Positions 1-6,238 of a stretch of DNA of 8,265 nt are shown piece after piece. Within the stretch, counting starts at the first letter, position 1. Every line of letters begins with the position of its first letter. This stretch comes from Pseudomonadota bacterium. Lineage in GTDB: Bacteria > Pseudomonadota > Alphaproteobacteria > Ferrovibrionales > Ferrovibrionaceae. Where the stretch lies: contig JAJYTL010000136.1 of assembly GCA_021793055.1 (NCBI GenBank), forward strand, positions 1 to 8,265, written 5' to 3'. The position numbers and the translations under genes are program-made. The notes beneath the pieces are model-generated. The model saw nothing but the letters and a program-made list of their open reading frames with translations, had not been told where the DNA came from and ran no database searches.

Positions 1-771
1 TTCGGCGATTCCTCGGTCTATCTCGAAAAATTTCTCACCGGCCCGCGCCATATCGAGATTCAGATTTTGGCCGATGGCCAGGGCGGCGCCGTCCACCTCG
101 GCGAGCGCGAGTGCTCGCTGCAACGACGCTATCAGAAGATTCTCGAGGAATCGCCGTCGCCGGCTTTGCGGCCCGGCGCGCGCGATAGCATCGCCGATGC
201 CGTCGTCGAGGCGATCAGGGCGATCGGCTACAAGGGCCTCGGCACCGCCGAGTTTCTATACCAAGACGGCAAGTTCCATTTCATTGAAATGAACACGCGC
301 CTCCAGGTTGAGCATCCGATCACCGAAGCGGTGACCGGCATCGATCTGGTGCGGGAACAGATCCGCGTCGCCGCCGGCGAGAGACTCGGCTACGGCCAGG
401 GCGACATCGTCTTTCGCGGCCATGCCATCGAATGCCGCGTCAACGCGGAAAACGCCGCCACCTTCCAGCCCTCGCCGGGACGGGTCGAGCACTACCATCC
501 GCCGGGCGGCTTTGGCGTCCGGGTCGATTCCGCCCTCTATGCCGGCTACCGCATCCCGCCCTTCTACGACAGCCTGGTGGCGAAGCTGATCGTCCACGGT
601 GCGACGCGGGAGGAGTGCCGCATGCGGCTCAAGCAGGCACTCGGCGAATTCGTCATCGGCGGCATCGAGACCACGATCCCGCTGCACCAGAGACTGATCG
701 ATCAGCCGGATTTCATCTCCGGCGCCTACAACATCCGCTGGCTCGAAGAGTTCATCGCCAAGCGAAACTGA
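1..771 (+). CDS. accC: Biotin carboxylase subunit of acetyl-CoA carboxylase, 5'-truncated by the window
   Basis: The product carboxylates biotin on the AccB carrier using ATP and bicarbonate, the first half-reaction of cytoplasmic malonyl-CoA synthesis. The open frame runs from base 1, so the start and the N-terminal third lie outside; 256 residues remain. Adding 192 to the fragment numbering gives E. coli AccC numbering, and the known active-site residues then line up: His17 (H209, in PRHIEIQ), Lys46 (K238, in QRRYQK), Glu96, Asn98 and Arg100 (E288, N290, R292 in IEMNTR), QVEHP after it, and Arg146 (R338, in ECRVNAE). The C-terminal biotin carboxylase domain is complete, with GGFGVRVDS and PPFYDSLVAKLI, and the end (WLEEFIAKRN) falls where the family normally stops. 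The stop is one base before the aat start, so the two are probably co-transcribed; accB would be expected upstream. Subunits of propionyl- or pyruvate-carboxylase are related, but the stand-alone C-terminus favours AccC. Confidence 0.95.
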   Translation, partial: FGDSSVYLEKFLTGPRHIEIQILADGQGGAVHLGERECSLQRRYQKILEESPSPALRPGARDSIADAVVEAIRAIGYKGLGTAEFLYQDGKFHFIEMNTRLQVEHPITEAVTGIDLVREQIRVAAGERLGYGQGDIVFRGHAIECRVNAENAATFQPSPGRVEHYHPPGGFGVRVDSALYAGYRIPPFYDSLVAKLIVHGATREECRMRLKQALGEFVIGGIETTIPLHQRLIDQPDFISGAYNIRWLEEFIAKRN

Positions 772-772
772 G

Positions 773-1426
773 ATGACCTGGGTCACGCCCGAGATGGTCT
801 TGGCGGCTTACGCCCGTGGTATCTTTCCGATGGGCGAGAACCGAGGCGATCCACGACTCTTCTGGGTCGATCCCGAGATTCGCGGCATCCTGCCGCTCGA
901 TCGCTTCCACCTGTCGCACCGGCTCGCCCGCACCGTGCGGCAAGGCCGGTTCCGGGTCGCGATCGACACCGATTTCGCCGCCGTCATCGCGGCCTGCGCC
1001 GCGCCGCGCGACGACCATCCGGAAACCTGGATCAACGCGCCGATTACCGAACTTTTCACCGAAATGCATCGTCGCGGCATCGTCCATAGCGTCGAATGCT
1101 GGCGCGACGACATGCTTCTCGGCGGACTCTACGGCGTCAGCCTCGGCGCCGCCTTCTTCGGCGAGAGCATGTTCAGCCGCGCCACCGACGCCTCGAAAGT
1201 GGCGCTCGTCCATCTCGTCGCGCGGCTCCGGCGCGGCGGCTACAAGCTTCTCGACGTGCAGTTCGTCACCTCGCACCTCGCCCAATTCGGTGTGCTTGAA
1301 ATCCCCCGGAGCGACTACCGCCGGCGCCTCGCCGCCGCGCTCGCCGGGCAGGCGGATTTTTTCCGCGCGCCGGTCGACTGGACGCCCGAGGAGGTGCTCG
1401 CCGCCTTGCGGGACAACGGCGCCTGA
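773..1426 (+). CDS. aat: Leucyl/phenylalanyl-tRNA-protein transferase
   Basis: This enzyme transfers Leu or Phe from aminoacyl-tRNA to proteins with N-terminal Lys or Arg. It thereby creates the N-degron read by ClpS-ClpAP in the cytoplasm. The 217-residue product is close to the usual family length (E. coli about 234). Signatures in order are AYARGIFPMG near the N-terminus, FWVDPEIRGILPLDRFH at about residues 30-46, a TWINAPIT segment, the glycine-rich core GLYGVSLGAAFFGESMFSR at about 121-139, then ASKVALVHL and LLDVQFVTSHLAQFG near 160-174. These are the Aat family blocks of the GNAT-like fold. The ATG at 773 starts one base after the accC stop, which implies translational coupling. The accC-aat pairing is common in alphaproteobacteria. 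The gene converges on pheA with a 20-base gap (1427-1446). That gap holds a short GC palindrome, CGCCGCGGCG, but no T-tract, so no intrinsic terminator is evident. Confidence 0.95.
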   Translation: MTWVTPEMVLAAYARGIFPMGENRGDPRLFWVDPEIRGILPLDRFHLSHRLARTVRQGRFRVAIDTDFAAVIAACAAPRDDHPETWINAPITELFTEMHRRGIVHSVECWRDDMLLGGLYGVSLGAAFFGESMFSRATDASKVALVHLVARLRRGGYKLLDVQFVTSHLAQFGVLEIPRSDYRRRLAAALAGQADFFRAPVDWTPEEVLAALRDNGA

Positions 1427-1446
1427 CGCCGCCGCGGCGCTCGCCC

Positions 1447-2325
1447 CTATTGCCCCTGCTCGATGCGGGATGGGGACTGGAGATAGACGCCGAGAACCTT
1501 GACCTTGGTGGAGAAGAACTGAAGCTCCTCGAAGGCGCGCTCGACCGGCTTTTCCGCCGGGTGACCGGCGATCTCGGCATAGAACTGGGTTGCGGTGAAG
1601 CTGCCGTCGGTCATGTAGCTTTCCAGCTTCAGCATGTTGACGCCGTTGGTGGCAAAGCCACCCAGCGCCTTGTAGAGCGCGGCCGGAACGTTGCGCACCT
1701 GAAACACGAGGCTGGTCATCGCCGGCCCGTCGTTGACGTCAGGCTCAACCGGCCGCCGCGCCATGACGATGAAGCGGGTGGTATTGCCGATGACGTCCTC
1801 GATATGGGTGCGGAGCACGTTCAGGCCATAGATCTTGCCGGCCAGGGACGAAGCGATGGCGGCCTCGGCCGGGTCGCCGCGCTCGGCAACCTGCTTGGCC
1901 GCCAGCGCCGTATCGGCAACCACGATCGGCTCGAGCCCGAGATCGCGGATCAGCCGGCGGCACTGGGCGAGCGCCTGGGGATGGCTGTAGATGCGCTTCA
2001 TGCTCTGAAGCGTCGCGCCGGCCGGCGCCAGAAGATGGTGACGCACGCGCTGGAAATGCTCAGCCGTGATATAGAGTCCCGAATCGGGCAACAGCCGATG
2101 GATGTCGGCGACCCGCCCGGCGACCGAATTTTCGATCGGGATCATGCCGCGCCCGGCGACGCCCTCACTCACCGCCGCGAATACGTCCTCGAAGCTCGCG
2201 CAAGGCGCCGGCTCTAGCTCGGGAAAGGCCTCCGTGCAGGCGAGATGAGAATAGGCGCCGAGCACGCCCTGAAAGGCGATGACCTGCGCGGCATCGGGGT
2301 TGGTCTTGGCTTTGGCGGCAGACAT
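1447..2325 (-). CDS. pheA: Prephenate dehydratase with C-terminal ACT regulatory domain
   Basis: The product converts prephenate to phenylpyruvate in cytoplasmic phenylalanine synthesis. This is the monofunctional 292-residue form, with no chorismate mutase domain at the N-terminus. The catalytic domain spans about residues 14-190: IAFQGVLGAYSHLA (16-29), IPIENSVAGRV (62-72), a YSHPQALAQC block (113-122) and NTTRF (181-185), where the TRF motif is essential in the family. An ACT domain follows from about 203 to 280. It has VPAALYKAL in place of the usual GALV-type motif, and LESY (234-237) in the ESRP position, a form I associate with alphaproteobacterial enzymes. Feedback inhibition by phenylalanine through ACT is expected from the family but is not proven here. 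The ATG at 2325 was chosen because it lies just ahead of the first conserved block. The frame stays open further upstream, but that stretch has no family similarity and runs into DNA antisense to the cytochrome gene. No strong Shine-Dalgarno is visible. The stop is TAG. Confidence 0.94.
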   Translation of the reverse strand: MSAAKAKTNPDAAQVIAFQGVLGAYSHLACTEAFPELEPAPCASFEDVFAAVSEGVAGRGMIPIENSVAGRVADIHRLLPDSGLYITAEHFQRVRHHLLAPAGATLQSMKRIYSHPQALAQCRRLIRDLGLEPIVVADTALAAKQVAERGDPAEAAIASSLAGKIYGLNVLRTHIEDVIGNTTRFIVMARRPVEPDVNDGPAMTSLVFQVRNVPAALYKALGGFATNGVNMLKLESYMTDGSFTATQFYAEIAGHPAEKPVERAFEELQFFSTKVKVLGVYLQSPSRIEQGQ

Positions 2326-2373
2326 TGGCAAAAATCGAGGTTGTGTCAGGGGCAAGATCGTTTCAGGGGGCGG

Positions 2374-2402
2374 AGTATCGGGGCCGGGCGCGGCCCTGTC
2401 AA
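2374..2402 (-). promoter_or_regulatory. Predicted sigma70-type promoter for pheA
   Basis: On the minus strand there is a perfect -35 TTGACA (plus-strand 2397-2402), a 17-base spacer, and GATACT as -10 (plus-strand 2374-2379; 4 of 6 matches to TATAAT). Transcription would begin near 2367 and give a leader of about 42 nucleotides before the pheA ATG at 2325. The spacer contains an inverted repeat with GGGCC and GGCCC arms, which could be an operator or simply GC-rich sequence. Assignment is by consensus match and position only. Confidence 0.55.
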
Positions 2403-2529
2403 TGCGATGGCCAAGGGCCGCGCCGGCCGGCAAAAACCCCGCTTGTCCACGCCATTGCGGCAATTCGTCGCAGCATGGACCCGCCTGCCTTCGGGCCTTT
2501 ATCCTCGGCCCGTCAACGGTTATACGGGG

Positions 2530-2559
2530 TTGCGTTGGTTTCCGCAAAATCGATATTCT
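2530..2559 (+). promoter_or_regulatory. Possible promoter for the cytochrome c gene
   Basis: TTGCGT (2530-2535) and TATTCT (2554-2559) are separated by 18 bases. They would place a start near 2566, about 43 bases ahead of the cytochrome ATG. Both boxes are imperfect. An alternative -10, TTATAC, lies at 2519-2524. This is a weak prediction supported mainly by position in an AT-richer patch of a GC-rich region. Confidence 0.3.
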
Positions 2560-2608
2560 GCCGGCATTGCGCGGCGCCGATGGCTGAGATCTGGGGGTAC
2601 GGAAGAAC

Positions 2609-3553
2609 ATGGATAGTTTCGAGTGGAATAAGATCATCGGGGCGGTTCTGGCGTCGCTCCTTCTGATCAAGGTCATCGGCATCGTCGGCGACGCCGCGGT
2701 CCATCCGAAGAAGCTCGAAAAGAACGCCTTCGAGGTTGCCATCGCGGCACCGGCGGCACCCGCGACAACCGCCGCCAAGGCGGCCGCCGCGACCCCGCTG
2801 CCGGTCCTCCTGGCCAAGGCGACCGCCGCCAAGGGCCACCAGATCGCCGCGGTTTGCGGCGTCTGCCACACCTTCACCAAAGGCGGCCCGAACAAGATCG
2901 GACCCAATCTCTGGGGCATTGTCGGCTCGAAGCCGGCGACGGTTCCGAACTACGATTTCTCGGCCGCGATGAAGAAGAAGGGCGGCACCTGGACCTATGA
3001 GGCGCTGTTCCAGTTCCTGAAGGACCCGCAGAAGGCCGTGCCCGGCACCAAGATGCCCTTCCAGGGCCTGCCGAGCCCCGAGCAGCGCGCCGATGTGATC
3101 AAGTTCCTCCGCACCCTGAACGACCACCCCTTGCCTTTGCCGAAGGTGGTCGAGACCGCGGCCACTGCCGCAGCGCCGGCCGCGAGCGCCGCCGGGATCG
3201 ACGAGCTTCTGCCCAAGGCGAGCCCCGCCAAAGGCAAGCAGATCGCCGCCGTATGCGAGATTTGCCATTCCTTCACCAAGGGCGGCCCGAACAAGATCGG
3301 CCCCAATCTCTGGGGCATCGTCGGCTCAAAGCCGGGCACAGTGCCGAACTACGATTTCTCGGCCGCGATGAAGAAGAAGGGCGGCACATGGACCTACGCG
3401 GCGCTGTTCCAGTTCCTGAAGGACCCGCAGAAGGCCGTGCCCGGCACCAAGATGCCCTTCCAGGGCCTGCCGAACCCCGAGCAGCGCGCGGACGTGATCG
3501 CCTTCCTTCGTACCTTGAACGATCATCCGCTGCCGTTGCCCAAGGCGAAGTAG
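2609..3553 (+). CDS. Membrane-anchored diheme cytochrome c with two tandem CycM-like domains
   Basis: This is a predicted electron carrier on the periplasmic side of the inner membrane. In the CycM/c552 family it would pass electrons from the bc1 complex to a terminal oxidase; that role is inferred. The 314-residue protein starts MDSFEWNKI, the typical opening of alphaproteobacterial anchored cytochromes. An uncleaved membrane helix (about 9-31) and an Ala/Pro-rich linker (about 44-66) follow. Two class I domains come next. Domain 1 has CGVCH at 83-87 and a probable Met149 axial ligand in GTKMPFQG; domain 2 has CEICH at 216-220 and Met282. The linker between them (180-199) is Ala-rich. Homologues with one domain are about 180 residues, so this is a duplication. 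The ATG at 2609 is fixed by an in-frame TGA at 2585-2587 and has GGAAG just upstream. Heme attachment would need the Ccm machinery. The next gene follows after 34 bases. Confidence 0.9.
   Translation: MDSFEWNKIIGAVLASLLLIKVIGIVGDAAVHPKKLEKNAFEVAIAAPAAPATTAAKAAAATPLPVLLAKATAAKGHQIAAVCGVCHTFTKGGPNKIGPNLWGIVGSKPATVPNYDFSAAMKKKGGTWTYEALFQFLKDPQKAVPGTKMPFQGLPSPEQRADVIKFLRTLNDHPLPLPKVVETAATAAAPAASAAGIDELLPKASPAKGKQIAAVCEICHSFTKGGPNKIGPNLWGIVGSKPGTVPNYDFSAAMKKKGGTWTYAALFQFLKDPQKAVPGTKMPFQGLPNPEQRADVIAFLRTLNDHPLPLPKAK
2807..3145 (+). repeat. Tandem repeat copy 1: first heme domain of the cytochrome gene
   Basis: This copy covers residues 67-179 of the cytochrome. It aligns without gaps to 3206-3544 at an offset of exactly 399 bases. 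By eye I count about 41 base differences in 339 positions and 11 amino-acid differences in 113. Many of the base changes are silent. Confidence 0.9.
3206..3544 (+). repeat. Tandem repeat copy 2: second heme domain of the cytochrome gene
   Basis: This copy covers residues 200-312 and is the gapless partner of 2807-3145. Amino-acid changes cluster around the heme site (CGVCHT becomes CEICHS) and just ahead of it. The C-terminal half is nearly unchanged; 3400-3473 matches 3001-3074 over 74 bases without a difference. Confidence 0.9.
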
Positions 3554-3587
3554 CGAACGCGATGGCGACGGCCGGGACGGGCCAGCG

Positions 3588-4367
3588 ATGACCGCGGCCT
3601 GTCCCGACCGATTCGTCGTCTTTGCCGAACGGCTCGCCGATATCGCGGCCGCGAAAGTGCGTCCTCATTTCCGCCAACCGCTGGCGGTCGACCAGAAGGC
3701 CGACCAAAGCCCCGTCACAGCCGCCGACCGCGCCGCCGAGGCGGCCATGCGCCGGGCCATCGAAAACGACTTCCCGGACCACGGCATCGTCGGCGAGGAA
3801 TACGGCAACGCGCGGCCCGAGGCCGATTACGTCTGGGTTCTCGACCCCATCGACGGCACCAAGTCCTTCATCAGCGGCATCCCGCTGTTCGGCACTCTGA
3901 TCGCGCTGCTGCATCAGGGCCGGCCGCTGCTCGGCGTCATCGCGCAGCCGATCAGCAACGAACGCTGGATCGGCGCCGCCGGCCGTCCGACCCTCCTGAA
4001 CGGCAAGCCGGTCAGGACGCGCGCCTGCCCGGCGCTCGGCAAGGCCGCCCTCTTCGCCACCGGCCCCGAGCTTTTTCAAGGACCGGACGCGGACAGCTTC
4101 GCCCGCTTGCGCGCTGCCGTCAGCCTCGTCCGCTACGGCGCCGACTGCTACGCTTACGGCGTCCTCGCGGGCGGGTTCATCGATCTGGTCGCGGAAGCCA
4201 TGCTGAAACCCTACGACTACTCGGCCCTCATTCCCGTGGTCGAAGGCGCCGGCGGCCGGCTGACCGATTGGTCGGGACGGCCGCTGTCGCTCAAGAGTGA
4301 CGGCCGCGTCCTGGCATCGGGCGATCCGGGCCTGCACGAGACGGCGCTCACTCGACTTAACCCCTGA
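3588..4367 (+). CDS. hisN: Inositol-monophosphatase-family phosphatase, probably histidinol-phosphatase HisN
   Basis: This is a metal-dependent cytoplasmic phosphomonoesterase. The HisN-type subfamily hydrolyses histidinol phosphate to histidinol, the penultimate stage of histidine synthesis. The 259-residue product carries the IMPase signatures: KADQSPVTAAD (37-47), GEE with metal ligand Glu70, WVLDPIDGTKSFISG (83-97) with Asp86 and Asp89, and the late block KPYDYSALIPVVEGAGG, with Asp210 as the last metal ligand in place of the usual WDxAA. The run PLFGTLIALL followed by QPISNERWIG resembles HisN rather than SuhB or CysQ, and this is the basis for the symbol. Inositol-1-phosphatase activity cannot be excluded. 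The ATG at 3588 follows a purine-rich GGGACGGG. An upstream ATG at 3562 is out of frame. It lies 34 bases after the cytochrome and 14 bases before the first binding protein, so it is probably part of one transcript. Confidence 0.75.
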   Translation: MTAACPDRFVVFAERLADIAAAKVRPHFRQPLAVDQKADQSPVTAADRAAEAAMRRAIENDFPDHGIVGEEYGNARPEADYVWVLDPIDGTKSFISGIPLFGTLIALLHQGRPLLGVIAQPISNERWIGAAGRPTLLNGKPVRTRACPALGKAALFATGPELFQGPDADSFARLRAAVSLVRYGADCYAYGVLAGGFIDLVAEAMLKPYDYSALIPVVEGAGGRLTDWSGRPLSLKSDGRVLASGDPGLHETALTRLNP

Positions 4368-4381
4368 AACGGCGGCGCGAG

Positions 4382-6238
4382 GTGGCGAAACTCCACGTCC
4401 TGTTCGTCGCCGCCCTCGCCGGGCTTTGCCTCGCCCCGGTTGCCCGCGCCGCGCCGCCGGCCAAGGCCGCCCCCCCGGTGCAAACCCTGACCGCGCTTTC
4501 GCTTGTCGGCCAACCGAAATACCCGCCAGGCTTCGCCCATCTCGACTACGTCAATCCCAAGGCGCCGAAGGGCGGCACCTTGCGGCTCGCCAATGTCGGC
4601 GGCTTCGACAGCCTCAACCCGTTCATCATCCGCGGCAATTCGGCGCCCGGCCTGAGCCTGGTCTATCAGACCTTGATGACCTCGACGCCCGACGACATCT
4701 CCTCGGAATACGGGCTGATCGCGAAAAGCGTCGAGATTCCGGCCGACCATCGCTTCATCATCTTCAACTTGAGACCGCAAGCCCGCTTCGACGACGGCAC
4801 GCCGATCACCGCCGCCGACGTGGTGTGGAGCTTCGATACCTTGAAGCGCGAGGGCGCGCCGCAATACCGCTTCTATTACGCCAATGTCACCAAGGCCGAA
4901 GCGCTTGGCCCGGAGCGCGTGAAGTTCGTCTTTGCCGGCGCGGCGAACCGCGACCTACCGGAAATCCTCGGCGAGCTTCCGGTTTTGTCGAAGCGCTATT
5001 TCGCGATCCACCCCTTCAACCGCACGACGCTGCAACCGCCGCTCGGCAGCGGCCCCTATCGCGTGAGCCGGGTCGATCCCAATCGCTCCATCACCTACGC
5101 CCGCGTTCGCGACTATTGGGGACGCGATCTTCCGGTCAATGTCGGGCGCTATAACTTCGATCGCATCCGCTACGAATCGTTTCGCGATTCGACCATCGCG
5201 CTTGAGGCCTTCAAGGCCCACACCTACGACTTCCGCATCGAAAACGTCGCCAAGAACTGGGCCACCGCCTACGACTTCCCGGCCTTGAACAAGGGCCTGG
5301 TGATCAAGCAGGAGATTCGCGAATGGCGTCCGAGCGGCATGCAAGCCTTCGTGTTCAACACCCGGCTGGCCAAATTCGCCGACCGCCGGGTGCGCGAGGC
5401 GATCGCCGACGCCTTCGATTTCGCGTGGGAGAACAAGCATCTCTTCTACGGTCAGTACACCCGCACCAGGAGCTTTTTCGCCAATTCCGACCTGGCGGCG
5501 ACCGGGCTGCCGTCGCCGGCCGAGCTTAAGCTGCTCGACCCCTTCCGGAGCGAGCTGCCGCCGAAGCTGTTCACCGAACCCTTCGAGCCGGCGACCACCG
5601 ACGGCTCCGGCAACGACCGGAAAAATCTTCTCAAGGCGGCCCACCTCTTGGCCGAAGCCGGCTGGCACGTGCGGAGCGGCCGGCTGGTCGGGCCGAGCGG
5701 ACAACCGTTTCGCATCGAGTTCCTTCTGGTCGAGCCCGAGTTCGAGCGCGTGGTTGCGCCGTTCATCCAGAATCTGCACCGCCTTGGCATCGCGGCCCGC
5801 ATCCGACTGGTCGATCCGGCGCAATACCAGAACCGGCTGAACGGCTTCGAATACGACATCATCGTCGCGGTGTGGCCGGAATCGGAATCGCCCGGCAACG
5901 AGCAGCGCAACTATTGGACCTCGGCCAGCGCCGAGCGGCCGGGCAGCCAAAACTACGCCGGTATCCGGAACCCGGTGGTCGACGCCCTGGTCAAGGACCT
6001 GATCGCCGCCCCCGACCGCGCCGCGCAGGTGACGGCGGCGCGCGCGCTCGACCGCGTCCTGCTGTGGAATTACTACGTGATCCCGCAGTGGCACCTCACC
6101 TTCGATCGCATCGCCTATTGGAACGAATTCGGCCGCCCGGCAAAGCCGCCGAAATACGGCGTCGATATCCATGCCTGGTGGTATGCGCGGGCGAAGGCAA
6201 AGCTCGTACGCCGGTCGGAAGGTGCCGGGCAACGGTGA
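4382..6238 (+). CDS. yejA: YejA-like periplasmic oligopeptide-binding protein, first paralogue
   Basis: This is a family 5 extracellular solute-binding protein of an ABC importer. YejA-type proteins bind peptides, including microcin C in E. coli, and hand them to YejBEF. At 618 residues it is close to E. coli YejA (about 604). The N-terminus MAKLHVLFVAALAGLCLAPV is a Sec signal peptide, with probable cleavage after Ala-Arg-Ala (21-23). Cys16 lacks a proper lipobox, so it is probably not a lipoprotein. Family blocks are HLDYVNPKAPKGGTLRL, FDSLNPFIIRG, the ITAADVVWSFDTL motif, GSGPYRV, KFADRRVREAIADAFDF (from residue 331), ENKHLFYGQYTRT, and YDIIVAVWPESESPGNEQ (from 491). The start is GTG at 4382, 14 bases after hisN, with a purine-rich GGCGGCGCGAG directly upstream. 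The stop overlaps the next start by four bases (GTGA). The ligand is unknown. Confidence 0.88.
   Translation: MAKLHVLFVAALAGLCLAPVARAAPPAKAAPPVQTLTALSLVGQPKYPPGFAHLDYVNPKAPKGGTLRLANVGGFDSLNPFIIRGNSAPGLSLVYQTLMTSTPDDISSEYGLIAKSVEIPADHRFIIFNLRPQARFDDGTPITAADVVWSFDTLKREGAPQYRFYYANVTKAEALGPERVKFVFAGAANRDLPEILGELPVLSKRYFAIHPFNRTTLQPPLGSGPYRVSRVDPNRSITYARVRDYWGRDLPVNVGRYNFDRIRYESFRDSTIALEAFKAHTYDFRIENVAKNWATAYDFPALNKGLVIKQEIREWRPSGMQAFVFNTRLAKFADRRVREAIADAFDFAWENKHLFYGQYTRTRSFFANSDLAATGLPSPAELKLLDPFRSELPPKLFTEPFEPATTDGSGNDRKNLLKAAHLLAEAGWHVRSGRLVGPSGQPFRIEFLLVEPEFERVVAPFIQNLHRLGIAARIRLVDPAQYQNRLNGFEYDIIVAVWPESESPGNEQRNYWTSASAERPGSQNYAGIRNPVVDALVKDLIAAPDRAAQVTAARALDRVLLWNYYVIPQWHLTFDRIAYWNEFGRPAKPPKYGVDIHAWWYARAKAKLVRRSEGAGQR

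Larger units (their letters stand above)
2326..2608. other. Divergent intergenic region between pheA and the cytochrome c gene
   Basis: These 283 bases separate the divergent pheA and cytochrome genes and must hold control signals for both. A sigma70-like promoter for pheA and a weaker candidate for the cytochrome gene are listed separately. Several GC-rich inverted repeats are present: GGGCC/GGCCC arms at 2380-2396, and the palindrome GCCGGCCGGC near 2430. Neither is followed by a convincing T-tract. Short reading frames cross the region but have no initiation signal or recognisable product. I see no riboswitch or attenuator with a leader peptide. Confidence 0.6.

Noticed and set aside
1427..1446. 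CGCCGCGGCG palindrome between the convergent aat and pheA genes as a bidirectional terminator
   Set aside because: It has no loop and no T-tract on either side. Short GC palindromes are expected by chance at this base composition.
2430..2462. AAAAACCCCGC run with nearby GC palindromes as a possible intrinsic terminator on the minus strand
   Set aside because: No stable stem directly precedes the short T-run, and no gene ends there.
2407..2616. Small Arg-rich plus-strand reading frame upstream of the cytochrome gene
   Set aside because: It has no ribosome binding site, overlaps the cytochrome start and the pheA promoter region, and its composition looks like a GC-rich frame shadow.
2326..2919. 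N-terminal extension of pheA to a 490-codon frame
   Set aside because: The extension has no prephenate dehydratase similarity and is partly antisense to the cytochrome gene. The promoter at 2374-2402 would lie inside it. The ATG at 2325 fits the family length.
3273..4337. Minus-strand open frame (354 codons) across the hisN and cytochrome genes
   Set aside because: It is antisense to two well-supported genes, crosses their boundary, and has no recognisable protein features.
5872..6234. Extension of the second binding protein upstream to base 5872
   Set aside because: It would overlap the first binding protein by about 360 bases with a non-homologous Arg/Pro-rich sequence and put the signal peptide in the middle of the protein.
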